Shown piece by piece: positions 56,982-64,000 of a stretch of DNA of 64,000 bases (positions are counted from its first letter, which is position 1; each line of letters starts with the position of its first letter). The stretch is taken from contig NZ_JAGPYQ010000002.1 in NCBI RefSeq assembly GCF_018070025.1, positions 1,550,001 to 1,614,000 of the forward strand. Direction: 5' to 3'. The position numbers and the translations under genes were made by a program. The DNA comes from Streptomyces liliiviolaceus (lineage in GTDB: Bacteria > Actinomycetota > Actinomycetes > Streptomycetales > Streptomycetaceae). The notes under the pieces were generated by a model. The model did not search any database, was not told the origin of the DNA, and worked only from the letters and a program-made list of their open reading frames with translations.

Positions 56982-58619
56982 TCAAGTCGTCGCGCGCCGT
57001 CCTCGGCGTGACGCGTCAGGCCGACCGGCTCGGCGGAAGAGCCCGCGCGTCGCGGCGAGGGCGAGGGCGGACAGACGGGGCCACGTGGGGCGCACGGCGT
57101 AGCGGGCGAACCGCGTCGACAGGTCCAGCCAGTCCCGTTTGTTCGTCATGAGGAGGTGGCCCGGCGAGGTGAAGCCGCTGACCACGATCGACTTCTCGGC
57201 GTTCTCATACCCCAGGAGGTTGCCGAAGTTGCCGCGACCGGAGACGAATTCGCGGCCCTCCTCGTTGCCGCCCCAGATGAGGTAGGGGTTCGTCCAGATC
57301 ATCGGCGGCATCGTGTTGACCCCGATGGCGCCGTAGCGGAGATCCGTGACCGCGCGGTCGACGGTGGCCGCGTGGGCCTTCTTGGTGTCCTCGTCGATGA
57401 GGATCGTCGCGGCGAGGGTTCCGAGGAGGTTCTCGTTGGCGAACTCCGCCGCTGCGGGAAGGAATGTCCCGGCATCGGGTGCGACATCGAGCGCGACCTC
57501 GCTCATGACCTGGCAGAACGCCTCGTGGTCGAGCGCGAAGCCCTGGGTGCCGACGTCCTCGATCACCATGACCTGTGAGGCGGGACGGTCGTCCACGGGC
57601 TGGATGAGCCGCCCGCCCGGGTAGGCGTCGCGGAAGGCCTCGAAGGTCTTGTCGACCCCGGGGTAGCCGGTGCTGGAGCCGGGCGTGAGGTCGCGCAGGG
57701 CGACGGTGATCGCGTCCAGGAACTGCCGCCGCTGCGGCCAGTGCCGGCTCGTCACCAGGGTCTGCGTACGGCCGCAGATCGAGCCGCCGCTGATCGTGAC
57801 GATGGTGGCGATCTGGAGCGCCTGGTGGCGGATCTCCCGCTCGGTCCACGGGCGGTCGCCGGGGACGACGACGCACGGGTTGTTGCCACCGCACTCGGAG
57901 ACCAGCTCGGTGTCCGTGGCCTCCATGATGGCTTTGGCGGAGGCGGTCCCGCCGGTGAAGTAGATCTTCGAGAGGCGGGGGTCCCGGGTCAGTGCGGGTC
58001 CTTCCGCGGCGGGGCAGAAGGAGGCCGCGTGGACGTCGACGAGCGGTTGCAGGACCTTCTCCCACACCCGGTCGGCGTCCTCGTTGAGGTGGTGGGGCTT
58101 GTGGACGACCACACAACTGTCGACGAAGAGGGCCCTGATCATCTCGAAGGACGACGCGACGTTCCCCGCCCCCAGTACGGCGACGATGCCACCGGGCTTC
58201 GCGTACGGGTCCACCCTGCGAGGCTCTCCGACGACGCGCAGTAAGTCGGTCCGGTCGCTGTTGAGCAGGCGGTCCTTCCCGCGCGGGGAGACCCGGACGT
58301 CGAAGCGGCCGTCCCCGGCCGGGGTGACCGCGAGCGGCTGGAGCGGGCGGTCGCGGACCAGTCCCTCGTACAGGTCGATGGCGGCCGAGACGTTCGCGGC
58401 CATCGGCACCAGGACCCGCTGGATGCTCGTGCCCACCTGGTGGGCGTCGGCCGGGTCCGCCGGGTCGATGCCCTTCGCGCGGCAGTCCGCCGACGTCAGC
58501 TCGTCGAAATGCCGGTCGATGTTCGCCCGGACCAGGCGGAGCAGCCTCAGCCGCTCCGCCGGCGGCGTGGCCCGCCACCGTTCGGGGTCGACCCGGTCGA
58601 CAGCCGCAGTGACCTCCAT
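56982..58619 (-). CDS. aldehyde dehydrogenase-family protein
   Basis: 545 residues from ATG 58619 (AAGGGG upstream). It is an aldehyde dehydrogenase superfamily member. GIVAVLGAGNVASSFEMIRA and VVVHKPHHLNED hold the cofactor region. IYFTGGTASAKAIMEATDTE is typical, Glu is in LVSECGGNNPCVVV, and the catalytic Cys is in ISGGSICGRTQT. The sequence is distant from the common ALDH groups and has extra N- and C-terminal segments with a basic C-terminus. It is divergent from a TetR gene across a 42-bp palindrome and is very probably its target. Confidence 0.85.
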   Translation of the reverse strand: MEVTAAVDRVDPERWRATPPAERLRLLRLVRANIDRHFDELTSADCRAKGIDPADPADAHQVGTSIQRVLVPMAANVSAAIDLYEGLVRDRPLQPLAVTPAGDGRFDVRVSPRGKDRLLNSDRTDLLRVVGEPRRVDPYAKPGGIVAVLGAGNVASSFEMIRALFVDSCVVVHKPHHLNEDADRVWEKVLQPLVDVHAASFCPAAEGPALTRDPRLSKIYFTGGTASAKAIMEATDTELVSECGGNNPCVVVPGDRPWTEREIRHQALQIATIVTISGGSICGRTQTLVTSRHWPQRRQFLDAITVALRDLTPGSSTGYPGVDKTFEAFRDAYPGGRLIQPVDDRPASQVMVIEDVGTQGFALDHEAFCQVMSEVALDVAPDAGTFLPAAAEFANENLLGTLAATILIDEDTKKAHAATVDRAVTDLRYGAIGVNTMPPMIWTNPYLIWGGNEEGREFVSGRGNFGNLLGYENAEKSIVVSGFTSPGHLLMTNKRDWLDLSTRFARYAVRPTWPRLSALALAATRGLFRRAGRPDASRRGRRATT

Positions 58620-58674
58620 GACATGCCCCTTCCCTCGGCCGGCGGCAGCGTGTCCACCCGGCCATCGATAAATA

Positions 58675-58734
58675 GTGGACCGGCGGTACATTGAAATTAA
58701 TGTACCGCCGGTCCACAGTCAATGGACCGGCGGT
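58675..58734. promoter_or_regulatory. 42-bp palindrome plus half-site: TetR operator between ALDH and TetR genes
   Basis: Positions 58675-58692 and 58699-58716 are perfect 18-bp inverse arms around GAAATT. TGGACCGGCGGT recurs as a direct half-site at 58723-58734, 47 bp from the first copy (58676-58687). It covers both divergent promoters. Confidence 0.85.
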
Positions 58735-58750
58735 CGACTATTCTCGGGGG

Positions 58751-59434
58751 ATGGCTACCTTCCAGCGTGCGCGGAGCGACGAACAGCGTGCGGTGCGTCG
58801 GCGGAGCATCCTGGAGACCGCGGCAGGCATGCTGGACGAGATGCCGGTGGCAGCGGTGAGCCTCAACGAACTCAGCCGCCGCGTAGGGCTGGCGAAGTCC
58901 GCCATGACGCGCTACTTCGAGTCCCGTGAGGCGGTCCTGCTCGACCTGCTCTCCGAGGCGGCCGCCCGCTACCGGGCCGACGTCGCCGGGACACTCCCCG
59001 GGTGGGCCGACCCGTCCGCCCCGGCTCCGGTGCGCGCGCGCCAGGTCGCGGCACGACTGGCCACCACGTTCGCCGCGCACCCGATGCTGTGCGAACTGCT
59101 GAGTGCGCAGCACGCGATCCTCGAACACAACGTCTCCGTCGAGGTCGCGGCCCGGTACAAGAGGTCCTCGCGCGACGCGATCCACTGGCTGGCCGAGCGG
59201 CTGCGCGACCTGCTCCCCGAGCTCGACGCCGAGCGGGCGCTGCGCGCGGCGCACATGGTCATCATCCTCGTCGGCGCCCTGTGGACCCGCAGCCGCCCCG
59301 CTCCCGCGCAGCTCGCCGCCTTCCGGGCCGACTCAAGTCTGGCGTTCATGCACCCGGCCTTCGCCGAGGCGTTCGAGGCGGCGATCGCCACCTTCTTCAG
59401 GGGCCTCGTCGCGGAGACGGCCGACGCGGCCTGA
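58751..59434 (+). CDS. TetR-family transcriptional regulator
   Basis: 227 residues from ATG 58751; the longer in-frame start lies inside the palindrome. The helix-turn-helix is RRSILETAAGMLDEMPVAAV, SLNELSRRVGLAKSAMTRYF, ESREAVLLDLL (about 18-68). The C-terminal domain is the TetR_C_17-like helical bundle (AHPMLCELLSAQHAILEHNV). A -10-like TATTCT at 58739-58744 lies 6 bp before the ATG, so the message could be leaderless; GGGGG directly before the ATG is too close to be a good ribosome site. It represses the divergent ALDH gene by inference. Confidence 0.9.
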   Translation: MATFQRARSDEQRAVRRRSILETAAGMLDEMPVAAVSLNELSRRVGLAKSAMTRYFESREAVLLDLLSEAAARYRADVAGTLPGWADPSAPAPVRARQVAARLATTFAAHPMLCELLSAQHAILEHNVSVEVAARYKRSSRDAIHWLAERLRDLLPELDAERALRAAHMVIILVGALWTRSRPAPAQLAAFRADSSLAFMHPAFAEAFEAAIATFFRGLVAETADAA

Positions 59435-59502
59435 CGCAGCACCGCGTGTCCGCCGGGAGGGGCCATACTGGTAAGGGCATTGATCTTCCACAGAACGGTT
59501 CC

Positions 59503-60663
59503 ATGGCTAAGAACAGCAGCACAACGACGACCGTCCCCGGCACCGTGTGGCTGGCACGCGGACGTCATCTCGGGACCGATCCCGAGCAGGACGTCCGGCG
59601 CAACCTGATCGCCCTCAAGGCAGCCGGGGTCCTCGACGACTTCGCGGACCTCGATCCCGTCGAGGCGTCCCGCTCCACCGTCCTGTACCCGCGCGAGGAG
59701 TCCGCCGCGCCCGGTCCGTCGGCCCGCCGGCTCTTCGAGGCCCGCTGGCGCGTGGCGGACGGCGTCATGGTGCGCGCGCAGCTGACCACGTACGAGCATC
59801 GGGGCCGCCGCGCGGACGACGAGGCGGTCACCTGGATCCTGGCCGCCGAGGCGGAGCTGCCGTGGGACTTCCGGTGGCCCTCGCCCGCCACCATGTTCTG
59901 GCCCGACAGCGACCGGGTCGCCTGGGACCACGACGCGGTGCCCGGGGTGCGTCTGCGGACGGCGAACCGCCTGCCGGCGGACGACAGCGAGCTGCGCCGC
60001 CACCTGCGGGACTGCACGCGCGACACCTGGTACATCCATGTCGTGGTGCACGAGGCCATGACGCCCGACGCGAGCGGGCAGCGGCCGGTCTCCGCGTTCC
60101 TGCCGCCGAGCCTGCGCCACCGGGTCGTCGAGCACCGGGCCACTCCGGCGCAGGCGGAGACCGCCGACTTCGCGATGAAACGGGAACTGGGCGTACGGAT
60201 GCAGCGCGGCGGCGCCGTCATCCTGCCCGTCCACCCGCGGGGCCGGGACCACGACGCGGAGCACTTCAGCGTGCACACGGTCTTCCTGGACGGCTCCGAA
60301 CCCACGGAACTCCTCGCCCTCATCGAGGAGTTCGCCAACCTGCCGCGTCCGCTGCCCGACGGCGCCGAGCAGGCCCTGACCCAACTGCGCAAGGGCTGGC
60401 ATCTGCTGACGCCGGACGAGGAACTGACCCACGCGCAGAGCATGGCCGTCAAGTACGCCGAAGCCCTCGACGCCATGACGAAGTCCTGTGACCTCTACCG
60501 GGAGGCGGCCGACGCGGCTCAGGCCGCCCTGGCCGAATTCACGAGCGGTGGCGGTACACCCCGGTCGCCCGCACCGGAGACACCCAAGGCGATCAGCTCA
60601 CCGCTCAACGCCCTGAGGAAGGGATTCGACCGCCTGCGAGACCCGAACAGACAGGACGTGTGA
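59503..60663 (+). CDS. hypothetical protein with Ala/Ser-rich C-terminus
   Basis: 386 residues from ATG 59503 (weak ribosome site). Strong coding bias throughout. No signal or membrane segment. Middle segments such as WILAAEAELPWDFRWPSPAT, TWYIHVVVHEAMTPD and RGGAVILPVHPRGRDHDAEH look like a globular alpha/beta domain. The last ~90 residues (from ELTHAQSMAVKYAEALDAMT) are helical, then Pro/Ser-rich. I do not recognise the family. It is convergent with the DUF6308-like gene. Confidence 0.65.
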   Translation: MAKNSSTTTTVPGTVWLARGRHLGTDPEQDVRRNLIALKAAGVLDDFADLDPVEASRSTVLYPREESAAPGPSARRLFEARWRVADGVMVRAQLTTYEHRGRRADDEAVTWILAAEAELPWDFRWPSPATMFWPDSDRVAWDHDAVPGVRLRTANRLPADDSELRRHLRDCTRDTWYIHVVVHEAMTPDASGQRPVSAFLPPSLRHRVVEHRATPAQAETADFAMKRELGVRMQRGGAVILPVHPRGRDHDAEHFSVHTVFLDGSEPTELLALIEEFANLPRPLPDGAEQALTQLRKGWHLLTPDEELTHAQSMAVKYAEALDAMTKSCDLYREAADAAQAALAEFTSGGGTPRSPAPETPKAISSPLNALRKGFDRLRDPNRQDV

Positions 60664-60686
60664 CGGCCGGCAGGTGCACCAGGTGA

Positions 60687-61415
60687 TCACCGGGGGACAC
60701 AGCTCGCCTTCTGGTGATCATTGCGATGCCGCATCCAGACCACCACGTCGCAGACCCGTAGGGCACTGACGGACCGGGGGAGCCCGGCAGCGTCCCGCAA
60801 GGCCAACAGGTCACGGTGCAGGAGACGGTCGTCGGCACGCAGGGCGGCGTGCAGGGCGAGCCAGTACGAGTCCGGTCGGCCGACGGCGCAGCGCACGACG
60901 CGGTCGTAAACGGGCAACAGGCGGGGCCGCTTCCGGGCGAGGAGCTTCCCCGCGGTGACCCACCCGATGCCGGGCTGGGCGTGCAGGAGGCCCCAGGCCC
61001 GGTCGGCCGGCGAGTCGGTGCCGAGATCGCCCTCACCGCATTCGGCCATGTCCACGTCTGCGGGAATTGCGCGGAGATGCTCGGAGAGTTCCCTGCCGGT
61101 ACTGCCTTCCAGGAGGTTCAGTGCGGCGTCTGCCGGGACGGTGACCGACAGGGTCTGCACCGCGATCAGGTCCGCCGCGGTCATCGCGTCGGCTGTCTCC
61201 GGCAGGTCTCCCCCACCGGCCAGATGCTCGAAACGACTGCCCGTGAACGCCGCGGCGCCCGGCGACAGGCCGATGCCGTAGTAGCGCCGTAGATCCGTCG
61301 AGGCCTGCGAATCCTCGATGAAAGCGTGCAGACGTCCCGCCAGCGACGGCGGAAGACCAGTCGCCCCTGCTGTCTCAGCCGTGGCCGTCTCGTCTGTCGC
61401 GTCTGTCGTCTTCAT
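60687..61415 (-). CDS. DUF6308-like protein
   Basis: 242 residues from ATG 61415 (GGAG 7 nt upstream). A low-complexity Thr/Ala start is followed by LRRYYGIGLSPGAAAFTGSR, FEHLAGGG and MTAADLIAVQTLSVTVP. Further on come PGIGWVTAGKLLARKRPRLL and PVYDRVVRCAVG. These are reminiscent of the DUF6308 family with a helix-hairpin-helix-like GIGWVTAGKLLARK. That element suggests a nucleic-acid-related role, but no catalytic residues can be named. It is divergent from the PadR gene. Confidence 0.7.
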   Translation of the reverse strand: MKTTDATDETATAETAGATGLPPSLAGRLHAFIEDSQASTDLRRYYGIGLSPGAAAFTGSRFEHLAGGGDLPETADAMTAADLIAVQTLSVTVPADAALNLLEGSTGRELSEHLRAIPADVDMAECGEGDLGTDSPADRAWGLLHAQPGIGWVTAGKLLARKRPRLLPVYDRVVRCAVGRPDSYWLALHAALRADDRLLHRDLLALRDAAGLPRSVSALRVCDVVVWMRHRNDHQKASCVPR

Positions 61416-61498
61416 CGACGGTCTCCAGTACTGCTCAGGGGCGGGTCGAGCGGGCCATACTGCCCGATGACCACGCGCGGCGCCCACGGAATCGGCGG

Positions 61499-61528
61499 CA
61501 TCGTTTCGATGTCCACATCGAAACGATG
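61499..61528. promoter_or_regulatory. PadR operator upstream of the padR gene
   Basis: CATCGTTTCGATG (61499-61511) and CATCGAAACGATG (61516-61528) are perfect 13-bp inverse arms around TCCA. It ends 22 bp before the padR ATG. Confidence 0.8.
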
Positions 61529-61550
61529 TACCGTGTGCGAGGATGGAGCC

Positions 61551-62081
61551 ATGCTGGAACTCGCGATCCTGGGCTTCCTCGCCGAAGGCTCCCTGGCCGG
61601 TCATGAGGTGCGCCGCCGTGTCACACAGCTGACCGGCTACACCCGTCCGGTCAGTGATGGCAGTCTCTACCCGGCCATCAACCGCCTCGCCAAGGCGGGC
61701 CTGCTGGAACGGCGGCCCGACCCGCGCGCGGGTGCGGCCCGCTATCTGCTGAGCCTGACCGAGGCCGGTCGCGTCGACCTGCTCCAGCGGCTGCGCAAGC
61801 CCGCCGACCATGAGATCACCGACTTCAGCCGGTTCCACACGGTGCTGTCCTTCCTCTCGCAGTTGCCCGACGTCACCGAACAGCACGCGGTGCTGCGTCG
61901 GCGCCTTGCCTTCCTGGAGGAGCCCGCGAGCTTCTTCTACGACGGTGATCGCCCGTTGCGCGCCGAGGAGGTTGCCGACCCCTACCGGCGCGGCCTCCTC
62001 CTCACGGCCCGCGCGACCAGCCGCGCCGAACGCGCCTGGCTGCGCGAGGTGCTCGGCGAAGAGCCGCTCGCACACTCCTGA
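61551..62081 (+). CDS. PadR-family transcriptional regulator
   Basis: 176 residues from ATG 61551 (GGAG 2-3 nt upstream, GGAT further). The PadR winged helix is LELAILGFLAEGSLAGHEVR, PVSDGSLYPAINRLAKAGLL and ERRPDPRAGAARYLLSLTEA. A Vir-like C-terminal helical dimerisation region follows (LSQLPDVTEQHAVLRRRLAF). It is first of a two-gene unit, 20 bp before the quinone-reductase-like gene. It is very likely autorepressed through the 13-bp dyad and responds to a phenolic or other lipophilic compound. Confidence 0.9.
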   Translation: MLELAILGFLAEGSLAGHEVRRRVTQLTGYTRPVSDGSLYPAINRLAKAGLLERRPDPRAGAARYLLSLTEAGRVDLLQRLRKPADHEITDFSRFHTVLSFLSQLPDVTEQHAVLRRRLAFLEEPASFFYDGDRPLRAEEVADPYRRGLLLTARATSRAERAWLREVLGEEPLAHS

Positions 62082-62101
62082 AAGACTCCGGAGGCACATC
62101 C

Positions 62102-63091
62102 ATGCTTGCGTCCTGGTACGACGAACAAGGCCCGGCCGCCGCCGTGTTGCGCGTCGGCGAACTGCCCGACCCCCACCCGGGCCCCGGCGAGGTCCGCGTC
62201 CGCGTGACCGTCTCCGGCGTCAACCCCGGTGACACCAAGAAGCGCCGCGGCTGGCTCGGTTCCTCGATGCCCTACCCGAGGGTCGTCCCGCACAGCGACG
62301 CCGCCGGCGTCATCGACGAGGTCGGCGAAGGAGTCGACACCCGCCGGGTCGGACAGCGGGTATGGGTCCACGACGCCCAGTCCTACCGGCCCTTCGGCAC
62401 CGCCGCCCAGTACACCGTCGTACCCGGCTCCCAGGCCGTCGTGCTCCCCGACCATCTCGGCGACGAACTCGGCGCGAGCCTCGGCATCCCCGGCATCCCC
62501 GGCATCACCGCCCACCGCGCGGTGTTCGCGGACGGCCCGGTCGACGGCCGCACCGTACTCGTGCACGGTGTGCTCGGCGGCGTCGGCTCCCTGGCCGCCC
62601 AACTCGCCCGCTGGGGCGGTGCCACGGTCATCGGCACCGTCCGCCGCAGCGGCGATCTGGATCGCGTCGACCTGGCGGCCCTCCCCCACACCGTTGCCCT
62701 GGACTCGGCCGACCCGGCGGCCGAGATCCGCTCGTACGCGCCCGACGGCGTGCACCGGGTCGTCGAGGTCTCCCTGTCTGCCAACGCGGATCTCGACAAC
62801 GCGGTCACCGCACTCGACGCCGTCATCGCCGCCTACGGCACCCACTCCGACCGCACCGAACTCCCTTTCTGGCCGCTGCTGTTCAACAACATCACCCTCC
62901 GCCTGCTCGGCAGCGACGACTTCCCCGCCGCAGCCAGACGCCAGGCCGCCCGTGACCTCACCGCGGCGGCCGCGGCCGGCGCCCTCACCGTCGACATCGG
63001 TGACCGCCACCCGCTGGAGGACATCGCCAAGGCCCACGACCGGGTCGACACGGGCGGGCGCGGCCGGGTACTGGTCACCGTCAGTCCTTGA
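62102..63091 (+). CDS. NADPH:quinone reductase-like medium-chain dehydrogenase
   Basis: 329 residues from ATG 62102 (GGAGG 7 nt upstream). It is a zinc-free MDR with PHPGPGEVRVRVTVSGVNPG, VVPHSDAAGVIDEVGEGVD and LVHGVLGGVGSLAAQLARWG as cofactor loop. Later RSGDLDRVDL and GRGRVLVTV end the Rossmann part as in QOR/zeta-crystallin enzymes. It reduces quinones or enones with NADPH, probably a detoxification enzyme controlled by the upstream PadR. Confidence 0.9.
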   Translation: MLASWYDEQGPAAAVLRVGELPDPHPGPGEVRVRVTVSGVNPGDTKKRRGWLGSSMPYPRVVPHSDAAGVIDEVGEGVDTRRVGQRVWVHDAQSYRPFGTAAQYTVVPGSQAVVLPDHLGDELGASLGIPGIPGITAHRAVFADGPVDGRTVLVHGVLGGVGSLAAQLARWGGATVIGTVRRSGDLDRVDLAALPHTVALDSADPAAEIRSYAPDGVHRVVEVSLSANADLDNAVTALDAVIAAYGTHSDRTELPFWPLLFNNITLRLLGSDDFPAAARRQAARDLTAAAAAGALTVDIGDRHPLEDIAKAHDRVDTGGRGRVLVTVSP

Positions 63092-63165
63092 TGCCTCACC
63101 GTGCACCTCAGTTGCCGCGGGGAAAAGCAGGTGGCTTCGGGGAACCGCCTGGATACAGTCGGGCC

Positions 63166-63681
63166 GTGCCTGAACTGAAGCAACTGCATGCCGACCACGC
63201 CGCCGCGGTTCTGGCCTTCGAGCTGGCGAACCGTGCCTACTTCGCGGCCGCGGTCTCCGACCGTGGCGACGCCTTCTTCGACGAGTTCGCCGACCGGTAC
63301 GGCGACGCGCTGGCCGAGCAGGAGGCCGGCGTCTGCGCCTTCTATGTGCTCGTCGCCGAGGACGGCTCGGTGCTCGGCAGGTTCAACCTGTACGACGTGG
63401 AGGACGGCACCGCGAGACTCGGCTACCGCGTCGCGCGGCACGTGGCCGGTCGTGGCGTGGCGACCGCGACCGTTCGGGAGCTGTGCCGGCTGGCGGCGGC
63501 ACGGCACGGGCTACGCACTCTGCGGGCGGCCACCTCGCATGAGAACGCCGCGTCCCGGGCGGTGCTGACCCATGCCGGATTCGTTCCCGTCGGCCCGGCC
63601 GACCCGGCCCACCTCGGCGGTCGGCCGGGCACCTGGTATCAGCACGATCTCCCGCTCCGGCGGAGCCCCGGCGACGGGTAG
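63166..63681 (+). CDS. GNAT acetyltransferase, RimJ/RimL type
   Basis: 171 residues from GTG 63166. Acetyltransf_3-type signature: GSVLGRFNLYDVEDGTARLG, RVARHVAGRGVATATVRELC with the acetyl-CoA loop AGRGVA, then TSHENAASRAVLTHAGFVPV. TACAGT at 63154-63159 lies 6 bp before the GTG and no ribosome site is visible, suggesting a leaderless message. Substrate unknown. Confidence 0.85.
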   Translation: MPELKQLHADHAAAVLAFELANRAYFAAAVSDRGDAFFDEFADRYGDALAEQEAGVCAFYVLVAEDGSVLGRFNLYDVEDGTARLGYRVARHVAGRGVATATVRELCRLAAARHGLRTLRAATSHENAASRAVLTHAGFVPVGPADPAHLGGRPGTWYQHDLPLRRSPGDG

Positions 63682-63814
63682 AGGATGTGCTGCGTCTCCA
63701 TGTCGTCATCTGTGGGACAGAGGACGATATCGCCATGGCGGACGGCATGCCGCCGGGCGAAGCTGTGGGTGGCGGTCCGACCGGGTGCGCCGACAGGAAG
63801 TGGAGAACAGCAGC

Positions 63815-64000
63815 ATGTCGATCGATCTTGTTACGGCCGCGGGTGTGACGGTGCCCGCCACACAGCTGGTGCGCGAGGCGACGGAACTCGTCCGGGACAC
63901 CACCGATGAGCTGATCTATCACCACTCGCGCCGGGTGTACTTCTTCGGGAGCCTCCAGGGCCGCGAGCGCGATCTCGGCTTCGACCCGGAACTGCTCTAT
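63815..64000 (+). CDS. HD-domain phosphohydrolase (3'-truncated by window edge)
   Basis: 62 codons from ATG 63815 (GGAG 10 nt upstream), open at the right edge. After VTAAGVTVPATQLVREATEL it has IYHHSRRVYFFGSLQGRERD and DPELLY, the start of an HD domain. The first zinc His is in HHSRRVYFFG and the HD pair is expected beyond the edge. Likely a cyanamide-hydratase or general HD phosphohydrolase. Confidence 0.7.
   Translation, partial: MSIDLVTAAGVTVPATQLVREATELVRDTTDELIYHHSRRVYFFGSLQGRERDLGFDPELLY

Noticed and set aside
1..64000. CRISPR arrays, tRNA, rRNA and complete insertion sequences
   Set aside because: None seen: no regularly spaced identical 25-40 bp repeats with unique spacers, no cloverleaf with conserved TTCGA loop recognised, no transposase frame.

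Overview
The window is very GC-rich, uses G/C-ending codons, has frequent GTG starts and ATGA/GTGA gene overlaps, and carries Streptomyces-type families: xylFGH with a ROK regulator, an XRE/DUF397 pair, DmdR-like iron boxes, many secreted hydrolases, and TetR/MarR/PadR/LacI regulators next to one-gene targets. It is almost certainly chromosomal DNA of a Streptomyces species, from an accessory-rich part of the chromosome. No rRNA, tRNA, CRISPR array or complete insertion sequence is visible.

Layout. 1-4.4 kb: a membrane protein cut by the left edge, a secreted alpha/beta hydrolase, a secreted M1 metallopeptidase and a secreted GH114-like polygalactosaminidase. 4.4-9 kb: a minus-strand xylose-type ABC operon (binding protein, ATPase, permease) ending in a ROK repressor, the arrangement of xylFGH-rok7B7. 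9.5-15.7 kb: a pentapeptide-repeat pseudogene, a PL7 alginate lyase, a GH18 chitinase, a divergent RidA/MarR pair with a clear operator, a glycosyltransferase with a shortened N-terminus and a PEP-mutase-family enzyme. 15.7-29 kb: the most coherent system, an alpha-mannan or N-glycan utilisation locus. The minus strand carries a phosphomannose-isomerase fusion, a ROK sugar kinase, a LacI regulator and a GH125 alpha-1,6-mannosidase. The divergent plus strand carries a lipoprotein, two permeases, a GH76 endo-mannanase and a GH38 alpha-mannosidase. The two arms share an operator-like 12-mer.

29-35.8 kb: an iron-regulated siderophore-interacting protein (probably leaderless), a D-erythronate-dehydrogenase-like enzyme, a TetR gene divergent from a quinone oxidoreductase across three copies of TGATGTCA-N5-TGACATCA, a saccharopine-dehydrogenase-like protein, an SDR and a methyltransferase. 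35.8-42 kb: an accessory patch with a fulvocin C-related protein, a truncated secreted protein, three consecutive small genes (SUKH/SMI1, unknown, DUF6461) with promoters of identical geometry resembling the PafBC/RecA-independent DNA-damage promoter, and an XRE/DUF397 pair.

42-49.4 kb: two similar modules of a small secreted protein followed by a lipoprotein, a GtrA-like membrane protein behind a 36-bp dyad, an ArsR-like regulator, and a three-gene operon of a sigma factor, an unknown protein and a 53-residue basic/membrane peptide. 50-64 kb: a Tat-exported esterase, a degenerate inositol-monophosphatase-like protein, a SigG-type ECF factor, a tandem GNAT fusion, a serine hydrolase, a divergent ALDH/TetR pair around a 42-bp palindrome, two hypothetical genes, a PadR-controlled quinone reductase, a GNAT, and an HD-domain gene cut by the right edge.
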